From Chryseobacterium formosum (lineage in GTDB: Bacteria > Bacteroidota > Bacteroidia > Flavobacteriales > Weeksellaceae), in NCBI RefSeq assembly GCF_026460885.1, contig NZ_JAOVZW010000001.1, positions 372,001 to 436,000 of the forward strand: a stretch of 64,000 nt of DNA. The letters are read 5' to 3'. Made by a program: the position numbers and the translations under genes. This document shows positions 41,576 to 49,662 of this stretch, one piece after another (the stretch's first letter is position 1; every line of letters begins with the position of its first letter). Under the pieces are notes generated by a model, which did not search any database, was not told the DNA's origin, and saw nothing but the letters and a program-made list of their open reading frames with translations.

Positions 41576-42958
41576 TTGGAAGAATATTTTGGAAATGAAC
41601 TTGTAACAAAGTTCGAAGAAATGATGGAAAATAATGATGAATTCTACTTTGATACAGAGGAGTTAGAAGACATTATTGTCTATTATTTGGAGCTTGGAGA
41701 TTTTAATTATGCAGATATGGCTGTGAATTTTGGTCTGAAGCTTCATCCCAATTCTTTAGAAATAAAGATTAAAAAACTGGAAGTTCTTTTGGAATGGGAA
41801 GATTATAATGCTGCGAAAGAATTAATCAATGAGTTAAAAGGTTCTTCTATGGAGAATACAGACTTTTTGGTTTGCTATGCGAAGTATTATTCGAATTTAG
41901 GAAATCCTAAAAGATCTATTGAAATCTGCAAAAAAGCCCTAGAATTGAAGGAGGAAGAAAATTTCCTCAATAATTTTATTGCAGATGAATATGTAAATCT
42001 TGGAGATCCTTTTAACGCCCTTAAACATTATCAACAAGCACTCAAAGAAGATCCGATGGATGAATATTCTTTGGAGAACGCAATGATTTGCTTTAATGAT
42101 TTGAATAGAGGTGAAGAAGCGATTGCTTTTCTGAACGATTATCTTGATGATTTTCCGTACTCAGAAATTGCATGGAGCGAGTATGGTCAATATTATTTCA
42201 ATAGAAAAAATTACGAAGAAGCCATCAAAGGTTTCGATTATATGTTGGCGATAAATTCCAGCGCAGTTGGAGTTTATGCAAGCAAAGCAGCTTGTTATGA
42301 AGCTTTAAATCAATATCAGAAAGCGATTGAAGTTTACGAAGAAATGTTGGAGTTGGAATATACGAAAGCATTTACGTTTTATAAAATCGGTTTGTGTCAT
42401 AAAGCTTTAAAACAACCTATTATTGCTTTAAATTCTTTCCAGAAATCGTTGAGAGAAGACCCTCAGTTTTATCTTGCGATGATGGAGCAGTCTTATCTTT
42501 ACGAAGAAATGGGTGGAATGACTGAAGCTTTACATTTCGCAAGAGAAGCAACTTTGCTGAATGACAGTAATCTTGATTATCAGAAAAGATTAGCATTTTT
42601 ATTTATCGATTCGGGTAAGTTTGAGGAAAGTCTTTCTTGTTTGAAAAAATTGGTAGATGCCGAACCTTCAAGATTTTACAATTGGTATGCTTATTCCGAA
42701 GTTTTGATGTTGGTTGGAGAATATGAAGAAGCTGTAACGGTTTTAGATTCAGCTTTAAAACATCATTACAGAGCCGAATTGTTTTATCAGTTAAGCAACT
42801 GTTATTTTATTCTTAAAGATCAGGAAAAAGGAAGCGATTCTTTAGAAAAAGCTTTAGAATTAGACCCTTCTTTAATTACTGATATGCAAAAAAAGTATCC
42901 TTACATCAAAGATGAAGTGAAAAAAGCGAAAGCTAAAGTAAAAAAGAAAAATTTGTAA
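41576..42958 (+). CDS. TPR repeat protein
   Basis: This 460-residue protein starts at a TTG and has no signal peptide. About ten TPR-like helix pairs fill residues 35-450 (ALKHYQQALKEDPMDEYSLENA and YEEAIKGFDYMLAIN are clear units). It ends in a Lys-rich tail (KKAKAKVKKKNL). It probably acts as a cytoplasmic protein-binding scaffold. The N-terminus is strongly acidic. No partner is evident from the neighbours. Confidence 0.8.
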   Translation: MEEYFGNELVTKFEEMMENNDEFYFDTEELEDIIVYYLELGDFNYADMAVNFGLKLHPNSLEIKIKKLEVLLEWEDYNAAKELINELKGSSMENTDFLVCYAKYYSNLGNPKRSIEICKKALELKEEENFLNNFIADEYVNLGDPFNALKHYQQALKEDPMDEYSLENAMICFNDLNRGEEAIAFLNDYLDDFPYSEIAWSEYGQYYFNRKNYEEAIKGFDYMLAINSSAVGVYASKAACYEALNQYQKAIEVYEEMLELEYTKAFTFYKIGLCHKALKQPIIALNSFQKSLREDPQFYLAMMEQSYLYEEMGGMTEALHFAREATLLNDSNLDYQKRLAFLFIDSGKFEESLSCLKKLVDAEPSRFYNWYAYSEVLMLVGEYEEAVTVLDSALKHHYRAELFYQLSNCYFILKDQEKGSDSLEKALELDPSLITDMQKKYPYIKDEVKKAKAKVKKKNL

Positions 42959-43014
42959 GTTGGAAGCTTGATTTTTTAAATCTAAAATTCAACGCAACAC
43001 TTAATTAAAATAAG

Positions 43015-43040
43015 AAAACCTGCATTCATGCAGGTTTTTT
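43015..43040 (+). terminator. Terminator after the TPR gene
   Basis: AAAACCTGCAT pairs with ATGCAGGTTTT around two bases and is followed by T residues. Confidence 0.8.
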
Positions 43041-43051
43041 TGTATTTCTTG

Positions 43052-43122
43052 GCTAAGTGAAACGCCTTTGCGGACGAAAAATATTTTCAATAATGAGAAA
43101 AAAACTTTGCGGACTTTGCGTT
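43052..43122. repeat. Dispersed repeat, second copy
   Basis: GCTAAGTGAA at 43052 and CTTTGCGGACTTTGCGTT at 43105-43122 match the gap before the sirtuin gene at 27266-27380. The spacing between the two words differs (about 43 versus 87 bases). Confidence 0.55.
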
Positions 43123-43135
43123 TAAATACAACACT

Positions 43136-44020
43136 TCATTTCTTCACCGTCGTTTTAGCCCTTAAAAAGATTAAACCAGCAATAATGATACTTGTTCCGG
43201 CAAATTGCAAAGTAGTCAATTTTTCACCATCCAAAACACCCCAAATAATAGCAACAATCGGCATCAGCAAAGTTACGGTAGATGCAAAAAGCGGAGTTGA
43301 AACTTTCAGTAAACGATAATTCATCATCATTGCTAAACCAGTCCCAAAAATTGAAAGTAGACTTACAAAGCCTAATCCGATCATATTTTCTTTAGTAAAA
43401 CTAAATTCAGAAACAAATCCTGTTGAAATTAACGAAATAAGAGAAGGCAAAAACAAAATAAATGAAAATACAAATGCTGATAAAACGGTTGATGAAACAT
43501 CCATCAGTTTAGATTTTACAGTTGTTGTGCTTATTGCATAACACAAAGTTGCCAAAAGCAATAAAAGAATCGGGAAAAGTTTAAATTCTCCGCCCTCATC
43601 ACCACCAAAAGCAAGCAGGCAAACTCCGGTAAAGCTTATGAGAACTCCGGTCATCTGTCTTTGAGTTGTTTGAAATTTCCAGACTAAAGCACCGACAATA
43701 ATCACAAAAATAGGCATCATCGAATTTATAATTCCTGCAATGCTGCTGCTGATCTCGGTTTCAGCAATAGGAAACAGGAACATTGGGATGAAATTTCCTG
43801 TAAAAGCAGCTAAAATAAGCCACTTCAAATGTTTTTTAGGGAAAAGCCTGTATTTTGAAATTGCAATCGGTATTAAGATAATTCCGGCAATCAAAACTCT
43901 TAAAGCTCCCACCTGATAAGGGCTGAAATGTTCTAAAGATTTTTTAATCAAAATAAATGAAGAACCCCAAATTATGCTGAGTACAATCAAAAGGAGCCAT
44001 TTTTCTTTATCTGCGTTCAT
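43136..44020 (-). CDS. EamA/DMT family transporter
   Basis: This 294-residue protein has ten hydrophobic segments in two EamA repeats (the first starts IVLSIIWGSSFILIKKSLEHFSP). DMT exporters move metabolites such as amino acids, purines or drugs across the inner membrane. Its start overlaps the end of aat by 14 bases, so both are on one transcript. The substrate is unknown. Confidence 0.85.
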   Translation of the reverse strand: MNADKEKWLLLIVLSIIWGSSFILIKKSLEHFSPYQVGALRVLIAGIILIPIAISKYRLFPKKHLKWLILAAFTGNFIPMFLFPIAETEISSSIAGIINSMMPIFVIIVGALVWKFQTTQRQMTGVLISFTGVCLLAFGGDEGGEFKLFPILLLLLATLCYAISTTTVKSKLMDVSSTVLSAFVFSFILFLPSLISLISTGFVSEFSFTKENMIGLGFVSLLSIFGTGLAMMMNYRLLKVSTPLFASTVTLLMPIVAIIWGVLDGEKLTTLQFAGTSIIIAGLIFLRAKTTVKK

Positions 44021-44660
44021 TGTTTTCGTGTAAAATTTTCAAAAAATTTCTTTTAGGAATCATTCTTGCGCCCAAACTTTCCAAATGGTCGGTGTGAGAC
44101 TGACAATCGATGAGTTTCAAATCATTCTTATGAGTTTCCACAAAATGGATAAATCCTGCTTTGGAAGCATTACTCACCTTAGAAAACATACTTTCGCCAC
44201 AGAATACTTTTCCGATTTGCAAACCGTAAAGTCCACCAATCAATTCATTATTTTGCCAAACTTCTATGCTTCTTGCGAAGCCATAATGATGAAGTGTGGT
44301 AAAAGTTTCTATAAGTTCATCAGAAAGCCATGTTCCTTCTTGTCCACGACGGTTGATTTCGCGGCAGTTTCTGATAACTTCTGCGAAATTTTGATTCTCA
44401 GTAATGGTAAAAACTTTTTTATCTAAAATTTTTCTCATTGATTTTGAAACTTTCAATTCATCGGGAAAAATCACAAATCTCGGATCGGGGCACCACCAAA
44501 GAATTTCATCACCGGGATCAAACCACGGGAAAATTCCGTTTTGGTAAGCAAACCAGACTCTTTCCAACGACAAATCTCCACCAAAAGCAATAATGCCTTC
44601 GTGACCGTCGTATTGTGCAGGATCGGGAAATGATATTTCGTTTTCGTCTAATCGTACCAT
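44007..44660 (-). CDS. aat: Leucyl/phenylalanyl-tRNA-protein transferase
   Basis: This 217-residue protein matches Aat: FPDPAQYDGHEGIIAFGGDL, YQNGIFPWF, WWCPDPRFV, GTWLSDELI and GLYGLQIGKVFCGESMFS. It adds Leu or Phe to the N-terminus of proteins beginning with Lys or Arg, marking them for ClpS/ClpAP degradation by the N-end rule. The length is normal. It overlaps the EamA gene. Confidence 0.95.
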   Translation of the reverse strand: MVRLDENEISFPDPAQYDGHEGIIAFGGDLSLERVWFAYQNGIFPWFDPGDEILWWCPDPRFVIFPDELKVSKSMRKILDKKVFTITENQNFAEVIRNCREINRRGQEGTWLSDELIETFTTLHHYGFARSIEVWQNNELIGGLYGLQIGKVFCGESMFSKVSNASKAGFIHFVETHKNDLKLIDCQSHTDHLESLGARMIPKRNFLKILHENNERR

Positions 44661-44672
44661 TATGGGAAAAAA

Positions 44673-44700
44673 AATCCCACTTTTCTAAAAAAGCAGGATT
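44673..44700 (-). terminator. Terminator after the DUF3127 gene
   Basis: On the minus strand AATCCTGCTTTT pairs with AAAAGTGGGATT (one mismatch and a wobble) and is followed by a run of T. Confidence 0.6.
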
Positions 44701-44721
44701 GTTATTTGATTTTATTTTTAA

Positions 44722-45099
44722 TTAAAAAGGTAAATCATCATCGTCATCTCCAGCAAAAGGGTTTTCATTTGAAACCGGAGCTGCAGATTGAGAAGGAGAA
44801 GCTTGTGTAGGTTCAGAACCATTATCCATCACTTTTTCTACTCTCCATCCTGTAATAGAATTAAAATATTTAGTTTCTCCTTGTGGCGAAACCCATTCTC
44901 TACCTCTGATGTTGATTCCTACTTTTACATTTTCACCTTCTTTTAAAGGATCCAGCAAATTTATTTTATCCTGTAAAAACTCAATGTTGATTGGCTGTGG
45001 ATATTGCTCTTGTGTAAGAATAACCATTTCTCTTTTTTGGAAACCACTCGCAAATGTTTGAACATCAGTGATTTTCTTTACTGTTCCTTGTAATTCCAT
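44722..45099 (-). CDS. DUF3127 OB-fold-like protein with SSB-type acidic tail
   Basis: This 125-residue protein is taken from ATG 45099 (MELQGTVKK); an in-frame upstream ATG would add a hydrophobic stretch read from the promoter region. The DUF3127 core (MELQGTVKKITDVQTFASGFQKREMVI, GINIRGREWVSPQGE, FNSITGWRVEKV) resembles an OB-fold. After a Ser/Pro/Gln linker it ends in DDDDDLPF, like the C-terminal tip of single-stranded DNA-binding protein. A role with DNA repair or replication proteins that bind such tips is possible. No function is established to my knowledge. Confidence 0.8.
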   Translation of the reverse strand: MELQGTVKKITDVQTFASGFQKREMVILTQEQYPQPINIEFLQDKINLLDPLKEGENVKVGINIRGREWVSPQGETKYFNSITGWRVEKVMDNGSEPTQASPSQSAAPVSNENPFAGDDDDDLPF

Positions 45100-45195
45100 A
45101 TCGTAAATATTAACTTTGTAAAAGTAGTAAATTGAAATGTAATAAAGCAACACGGAAATAAATTTTACCAAAATTTAATTTTTTTTCAGAAAAGG

Positions 45196-45226
45196 TTTGG
45201 AAGTAAAGAAAATTGCCCTATATTTG
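45196..45226 (+). promoter_or_regulatory. Promoter of the tRNA cluster
   Basis: TTTG at 45196-45199 and TATATTTG at 45219-45226 are 19 bases apart. The first tRNA begins 46 bases downstream. Confidence 0.6.
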
Positions 45227-45272
45227 CACTCACAAAAACGAAACAAGTTCTTTAAAATAACTCAATAATAAT

Positions 45273-45354
45273 GCGGATGTGGTGTAATTGGTAGCCACGC
45301 CAGACTTAGGATCTGGTGCCGTGAGGCGTGGGGGTTCGAGTCCCTTCATCCGCA
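45273..45354 (+). tRNA. tRNA-Leu (TAG anticodon)
   Basis: The GCGGATG acceptor arm pairs with CATCCGC, followed by discriminator A. The anticodon loop is CTTAGGA, giving TAG. The long variable arm and GGTTCGAGTCC T-arm are present. CCA is not encoded. Confidence 0.95.
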
Positions 45355-45363
45355 CTACAAATT

Positions 45364-45436
45364 GCGAAAATAGCTCAGCTGGTAGAGCACAACCTTGCCA
45401 AGGTTGGGGTCGCGGGTTCGAGTCCCGTTTTTCGCT
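45364..45436 (+). tRNA. tRNA-Gly (GCC anticodon)
   Basis: GCGAAAA pairs with TTTTCGC, discriminator T. The loop CTTGCCA gives anticodon GCC. The D-arm (AGCTCAGCTGGTAGAGC) and T-arm (GGGTTCGAGTCCC) are standard. Confidence 0.95.
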
Positions 45437-45444
45437 CTCATCAC

Positions 45445-45526
45445 GCCCTGGTGGTGGAATTGGTAGACACGCAGGACTTAAAATCCTGTATCTTCGGATG
45501 TACGGGTTCAAGTCCCGTCTGGGGTA
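45445..45526 (+). tRNA. tRNA-Leu (TAA anticodon)
   Basis: GCCCTGG pairs with CTGGGGT through three wobble pairs, discriminator A. The loop ACTTAAAAT region gives TAA. The long variable arm (TATCTTCGGATGT) fits a class II tRNA. Confidence 0.93.
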
Positions 45527-45530
45527 CACA

Positions 45531-45565
45531 AAAAGACTGTTAATCATTGATTAGCAGTCTTTTTT
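45531..45565 (+). terminator. Terminator of the tRNA cluster
   Basis: AAAAGACTGTTAATC is mirrored by GATTAGCAGTCTTTT with a three-base loop and a following T run. Confidence 0.85.
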
Positions 45566-45726
45566 GTTTTATACATTCTCATTCTACAAAAAAATTTACT
45601 TTTTATCAAATTCAAATTAATTCTGAAAATCTGATTAATCGTTTTCTGAAATTATCTCTTATTTAGAGGGATTTCAGCTAATTTGATATTATTTACCATT
45701 CAAAACTCACATCAATATTAAAAAAT

Positions 45727-45740
45727 AGTGTTTTTCCTCT
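45727..45740 (+). promoter_or_regulatory. Candidate regulator site AGTGTTTTTCCTCT, copy 1
   Basis: The 14-base word recurs as AGTGTTTTTCCTAT at 48615-48628 and AGTTTTTTTCCTCT at 48637-48650, before the caspase gene. Copy 1 lies 57 bases before the lipoprotein ATG. It could be bound by the response regulator encoded between the sites. Confidence 0.4.
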
Positions 45741-45796
45741 TTTTTATAATTTGGCTTATAACTACTTTTGTTACATAACCTTATAAATTATAAAAG

Positions 45797-46363
45797 ATGA
45801 AAACTCCAATTTTATTTAAGAATTTAAGTTCGTTTTTAAGCGTACTTTTTTTAGCTGTTTTTTTAATGACTGCTATTCGTTGTTCACCGCCGCCTCCAGA
45901 ACCTCCAGTTGATGACAGTTATAAAAAGAAGCTGATTACTCATGAAGAAGCCAGAGTTCTTTTTGACGAATATTCCGCAACTAACAATAAAGTTCTTATG
46001 GAATCACGAAACGGAAATCCGGATTCTCGTTGGTATTGGTTTTCTATTGAAGAAATGGAAGGCTACATCAAATATGTGAAACAAAATGCTCAGGAAAAAA
46101 ACTTAAAAGATGTAGGAATTAGAATTTATATGGGAAAATATCCGACAAATCATCCTGCAAATAAAATGGCAAAACCTGAGTATGCAGGATATCAAACAGT
46201 TTTTTTAATGCCTACTGCAAAAAAATCTCTAGATTCTACAAATAGTATGGAGAAAAGAAGAGGTGTAATTACGGACGAAAATGAAGATGTAAAAGAAATT
46301 CAACCAATGAATATGACGAATCTTGCGCCACCACCGAATGCTCTTGTAAATACAATGAACTAA
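45797..46363 (+). CDS. Hypothetical lipoprotein upstream of a two-component system
   Basis: I do not recognise this 188-residue protein. It has a long hydrophobic leader and a likely lipid-attachment Cys29 (TAIRCSPPPPEPP) followed by a Pro-rich tether. The middle part (RWYWFSIEEMEGYIKYVKQNAQ, IRIYMGKYP) is mixed helix/strand, and the C-terminus is Asn/Pro-rich. It stands 11 bases before a membrane protein and the kinase, so it may help sense an envelope signal. Confidence 0.6.
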   Translation: MKTPILFKNLSSFLSVLFLAVFLMTAIRCSPPPPEPPVDDSYKKKLITHEEARVLFDEYSATNNKVLMESRNGNPDSRWYWFSIEEMEGYIKYVKQNAQEKNLKDVGIRIYMGKYPTNHPANKMAKPEYAGYQTVFLMPTAKKSLDSTNSMEKRRGVITDENEDVKEIQPMNMTNLAPPPNALVNTMN

Positions 46364-46374
46364 ATAATTACAAA

Positions 46375-47022
46375 ATGATCTGGGATGTAGAAATTGGTAA
46401 ACTGGCTTCCATGATAATTTTGATGGGAGTGTTGATTTTAATTTTTATTAATTACATAAAAATTGAGAAAGTAAATCTATTGTTCTTTGCAGGCTTTGTA
46501 TTATTTTCATTATTAGATTTCTTCTGCTATTTCTATTTTAAATTGATAAAATTACCTACCGATACTTTTTTCGTTGTTGGAATTTCAGTCGTATTTTCTC
46601 TGTATTTATTATATTATTACCAATTATTCGAATCTCGATTGCTTAAAAAGATTCAATCTGTTATATTGATCATTTTTTTAGTAAATGTTTTTTGTATGCT
46701 TTATTTTGAAGAAAATTTCTTAGAAAGGTTTTCTTTCAATATGCTGTATATCAATATACTTTTGCTTACATTTTCGATTATTTTGTTTTTGTATCAAACG
46801 TTTAATTCAGATAAAATATTTGAGATTAAAAACTATCTTCCGTTTTGGATTTCAGTGAGTTCACTTATTTATTATATAGGAATTATTCCTATCTTTTATT
46901 TTAGAACAAATGTTTCACCAGATCTTTATTTTTTTATATTATTTCTTTTAAATCTTATTAATAATGTGGTTCTTGTGATGGGATTATTTTGGAATAAACC
47001 GCATAAGTTTAGACAAATTTGA
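46375..47022 (+). CDS. Polytopic membrane protein of unknown function
   Basis: I do not recognise this 215-residue protein. It is almost entirely hydrophobic with six or seven membrane helices and short Lys-containing loops, and it ends in KPHKFRQI. It ends 9 bases before the histidine kinase gene. Because the kinase has no large outer sensor domain, this protein may be the sensing partner. That is inference from position. Confidence 0.6.
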   Translation: MIWDVEIGKLASMIILMGVLILIFINYIKIEKVNLLFFAGFVLFSLLDFFCYFYFKLIKLPTDTFFVVGISVVFSLYLLYYYQLFESRLLKKIQSVILIIFLVNVFCMLYFEENFLERFSFNMLYINILLLTFSIILFLYQTFNSDKIFEIKNYLPFWISVSSLIYYIGIIPIFYFRTNVSPDLYFFILFLLNLINNVVLVMGLFWNKPHKFRQI

Positions 47023-47031
47023 GCGTAAAAT

Positions 47032-47802
47032 ATGGAAGAGAACAAATTGGTAATTATTTTTACGGTTACTCTGCTAATTATTGTCTTAACGATGATTTTC
47101 GTTTACGTGATTTTCATTCAGAAAAAAACCACTTTATTGATTGCGCAGAAAGAAAAAGATATGCGGTTTGAAAAAGAATTGGCGACTTCTCAAATCGAAA
47201 TGAAAGAGCAAACTTTGAATTATATCGGTCAGGAATTGCACGATGATTTGGGGCAAAAACTTTCTGTTGTTCGTTTAAGGCAAAACCAATTGATTACTAA
47301 AATGAAAGATTCCGAAAAAGAAGAGTTGGTAGAATTAAACGAATTATTGGGCGAATGTATTCAGGATATTCGGGATTTGTCTAAAACGTTGATTACAGAA
47401 CAGGTAATTCATTTCGGGTTGATAGAATCTTTGGAAAGAGAAATTAGTAAAATCAGGAAACTGAGACTACTTACAATAGAATTAATTACTCAAAAGCACG
47501 ATATTGATATTACGCCGAAGCATGGTTTAATTCTTTTCAGAATTATTCAGGAAAGTATTAACAATATTCTGAAACATTCCAGAGCGAAAAATGTTTTAAT
47601 AAAAATTGAAGATAACCACGAAAAATTGAATATTCTGATTTCCGACAATGGAAAAGGATTTAATACAAGTCTTAAAAAAGATGGTTCTGGATTAAAAAAT
47701 ATGGAATTGAGGGCGAAAATCATTCATGCAGAATTTTCCATTCAATCCGAGCTTGATAAAGGAACACAAACTTCCATAACCTATTATAAAAACAACCAAT
47801 GA
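47032..47802 (+). CDS. Sensor histidine kinase (HisKA_3 type)
   Basis: This 256-residue kinase has one N-terminal membrane helix (about residues 6-28), a short coiled-coil linker, and the HisKA_3-type phosphoacceptor region with His in IGQELHDDLGQKLSVV. An HATPase_c domain follows (FRIIQESINNILKHSRAKNV; ISDNGKGF). No periplasmic sensor domain is present. The stop overlaps the response regulator start by four bases. The phosphoacceptor class pairs with NarL-type regulators, as seen here. Confidence 0.88.
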   Translation: MEENKLVIIFTVTLLIIVLTMIFVYVIFIQKKTTLLIAQKEKDMRFEKELATSQIEMKEQTLNYIGQELHDDLGQKLSVVRLRQNQLITKMKDSEKEELVELNELLGECIQDIRDLSKTLITEQVIHFGLIESLEREISKIRKLRLLTIELITQKHDIDITPKHGLILFRIIQESINNILKHSRAKNVLIKIEDNHEKLNILISDNGKGFNTSLKKDGSGLKNMELRAKIIHAEFSIQSELDKGTQTSITYYKNNQ

Positions 47803-48443
47803 AAACAATTCCTATAGCTATAGTTGATGACCATACTTTAATGTCAAAAGCATTGGAAAATATGATTGTGGAAAATCCCCAATATCGTGTCATTATGAAT
47901 CATCAGAATGGTGAAGATTTCATCGAAGCTTTAGAAAAAGCCACAGAATTACCCGCCGTAGTTTTGATGGATATCAATATGCCTTTCAAAAATGGGATAG
48001 AAACCACAGAATGGCTATCAGAACATCATCCCGATATCAAAATCATTGCATTGACAATGGAAGATGACGAAAAAATACTGATAAAAATGCTAAAAGCCGG
48101 AGCAAAAGGATATTTATTAAAAGATATGCAGCCTTCGCTACTTTTTCAGGCGATTGATACTGTTTTTGAAAAAGGAAGTTTTTACACCGATTTTGTGGCT
48201 CAAAAACTATTAAAAGTAAAAACTGAAGACATTAAAACAGCTTCTTTACTTTCAGAATTAAAAGGCAGAGAAATGGATTTTATCAAATGGGCGTGTAGCG
48301 AACTTACCTACAAAGAAATTGCCGATAAAATGTTTGTCAGCCCAAAAACTGTCGATGGTTACAGAGATTCTGTCTTTATTAAATTAGATATTAAAAATAG
48401 AGTCGGTCTTGTACTTTTTGCCATGAAACACAACTTGTGTTGA
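47799..48443 (+). CDS. LuxR/NarL-type response regulator
   Basis: This 214-residue regulator has a receiver domain (IAIVDDHTLMSKALE, phospho-acceptor Asp58 in VLMDINMP, Lys in YLLKDMQP). A C-terminal LuxR-type helix-turn-helix follows (LKGREMDFIKWACSELTYKEIADKMFVSPKTVDGYRDS). It is coupled to the kinase by an ATGA-type overlap. Candidate binding sites AGTKTTTTTCCTMT flank this module. The caspase and trypsin genes downstream are likely targets, by position only. Confidence 0.92.
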   Translation: MKTIPIAIVDDHTLMSKALENMIVENPQYRVIMNHQNGEDFIEALEKATELPAVVLMDINMPFKNGIETTEWLSEHHPDIKIIALTMEDDEKILIKMLKAGAKGYLLKDMQPSLLFQAIDTVFEKGSFYTDFVAQKLLKVKTEDIKTASLLSELKGREMDFIKWACSELTYKEIADKMFVSPKTVDGYRDSVFIKLDIKNRVGLVLFAMKHNLC

Positions 48444-48475
48444 TTTCCTTTATATAACTAACGATTTATTTTAAA

Positions 48476-48508
48476 AGTCCTTCCTGATTTTCAGTGGAGG
48501 ATTTTTTT
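48476..48508 (+). terminator. Terminator after the two-component genes
   Basis: AGTCCTTCCTGA can pair with TCAGTGGAGGAT, with one mismatch, one bulge and a short T-rich loop, followed by seven T residues. Confidence 0.6.
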
Positions 48509-48614
48509 ATGTCTTTTAACTTTCAATTTACAACTTCAAATTAAAAAAACTCTTTGTTTAATGATGTTTTTAATTTCATATTTCTGAAAATCAATTCTTT
48601 ATAATTTCAAAAAA

Positions 48615-48650
48615 AGTGTTTTTCCTATATCAAATGAGTTTTTTTCCTCT
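48615..48650 (+). promoter_or_regulatory. Two AGTKTTTTTCCTMT words spaced 22 bp
   Basis: AGTGTTTTTCCTAT at 48615-48628 and AGTTTTTTTCCTCT at 48637-48650 are direct repeats on about the same face of the helix. They match the word at 45727-45740. A dimeric regulator could bind here. Confidence 0.45.
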
Positions 48651-48701
48651 GTTTTTATGATGTTAAATGATGGAATTTTGTCATATCAAATAACAACAAA
48701 A

Positions 48702-48731
48702 GCGGAACCCGAAAAGCTTTCAAGAGTAGGG
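48702..48731 (+). promoter_or_regulatory. Leader motif before the caspase gene, copy 1
   Basis: GCGGAACCC, GAAAAGCTTTC and AAGAGTAGGG in order match GCGGAATCC, GAAAAGCCATCC and AAAGAGTAGGA at 49607-49638. CCC/GGG here and TCC/GGA there could form the same short stem with a compensating change. It lies 20 bases before the ATG. Confidence 0.5.
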
Positions 48732-48751
48732 GATTAAAATAACTTGACAAA

Positions 48752-49597
48752 ATGAAAAAAGCACTTATTGTAGGAATCAATGATTATGCTCCGATTGGAT
48801 CGGGCGGTCCAGATTTGAACGGATGCATCAATGATGCACGAGACATGGCAAATACTTTAGTGATTTGCGGATTTAATCCTTCTCAGATTAAAATTCTTAC
48901 CAATCAAAATGCAACCAGAGCCAATATTTTAAACTATCTGAAAGCTCTTGTAGCTCAAAGTGTAAAAGGAGATTCTTTGGTTTTCTATTATTCAGGACAC
49001 GGAACCAGAGTGGCCAATATCGGAACAGATTTAGAAATCGACGGTTTGGATGAAGCAATTTGTCCGCACGATTATGCGAGTGCAGGAGTAATTCGGGATG
49101 ATGATTTTAAAGCGGTTTTAAGCAAACTGAAAGCGGGAGTAAATCTGGAAGTTATTTTCGACTGTTGTCATTCAGGAACCGGAACCAGAAAAATGGATTT
49201 AGGTTTAGAAATAGATATGTCATTCGAAACGGCACGTTTTATTCCGCCCATGTTGGAAGATGAGTTTTATATGACTTATGCAACCGAAATGTCTACTTCT
49301 AAATCTTCTAAAAAAATGGAGTTTACAACAAAAGCTCTTGTTCCTGTCGCTGGACTGAATCATACGATGTGGGCTGCCTGTAAAGACAATCAGGTTTCTA
49401 TGGAGGGAAATATGAGTGGACAAATCAGAGGGTATTTTACTTATCATTTCTGTAAAGTTTTAAGAGCGACAAACGGAAATATTGTTAGAAAAACGCTTGA
49501 TAAACAGGTTGCAATTGCTTTGGCTGCGATGGCAGCTGCTCAGCTTAATCAGACTGAAAGCATGACCGCAGAATTTTCACAAAAAATATTCTCATAA
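48752..49597 (+). CDS. Caspase-fold cysteine protease (metacaspase-like)
   Basis: This 281-residue protein has no signal peptide and starts ALIVGINDY, as typical of bacterial C14 caspase-like proteins. The catalytic His83 lies in YSGHGT and the catalytic Cys139 in DCCHSG, with the preceding acidic loop DLEIDGLDEAICPHDY. Bacterial metacaspases usually cut after Arg or Lys and often act in cell-death or stress responses. There is no extra effector domain. A trypsin-fold protease gene follows, with a shared leader motif. Confidence 0.88.
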   Translation: MKKALIVGINDYAPIGSGGPDLNGCINDARDMANTLVICGFNPSQIKILTNQNATRANILNYLKALVAQSVKGDSLVFYYSGHGTRVANIGTDLEIDGLDEAICPHDYASAGVIRDDDFKAVLSKLKAGVNLEVIFDCCHSGTGTRKMDLGLEIDMSFETARFIPPMLEDEFYMTYATEMSTSKSSKKMEFTTKALVPVAGLNHTMWAACKDNQVSMEGNMSGQIRGYFTYHFCKVLRATNGNIVRKTLDKQVAIALAAMAAAQLNQTESMTAEFSQKIFS

Positions 49598-49606
49598 AAA
49601 TAATTG

Positions 49607-49638
49607 GCGGAATCCGAAAAGCCATCCAAAGAGTAGGA
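49607..49638 (+). promoter_or_regulatory. Leader motif before the trypsin gene, copy 2
   Basis: This is the second copy of the motif at 48702-48731, starting 10 bases after the caspase stop and ending 24 bases before the next ATG. Confidence 0.5.
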
Positions 49639-49662
49639 AAAAATTGATTAATACCAAAGATC

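Larger units (their letters stand above)
48444..48751. other. 308-bp gap between response regulator and caspase gene
   Basis: No gene is seen. It holds a terminator hairpin, then two AGTKTTTTTCCTMT words 22 bp apart, and the leader motif repeated before the trypsin gene. Confidence 0.6.

Noticed and set aside
45230..45554. Open frames on both strands across the three tRNA genes
   Set aside because: They are read through and opposite tRNA sequence (the familiar RRDLNPYIRRY / RDSNPRPQPWQ type of spurious protein) and have no support as genes.
45765..45780. TTTGTTACATAAC before the lipoprotein gene as a third copy of the TGTGTAACAAA leader element
   Set aside because: Only about eight bases match, in the opposite orientation, and the following conserved words are absent.
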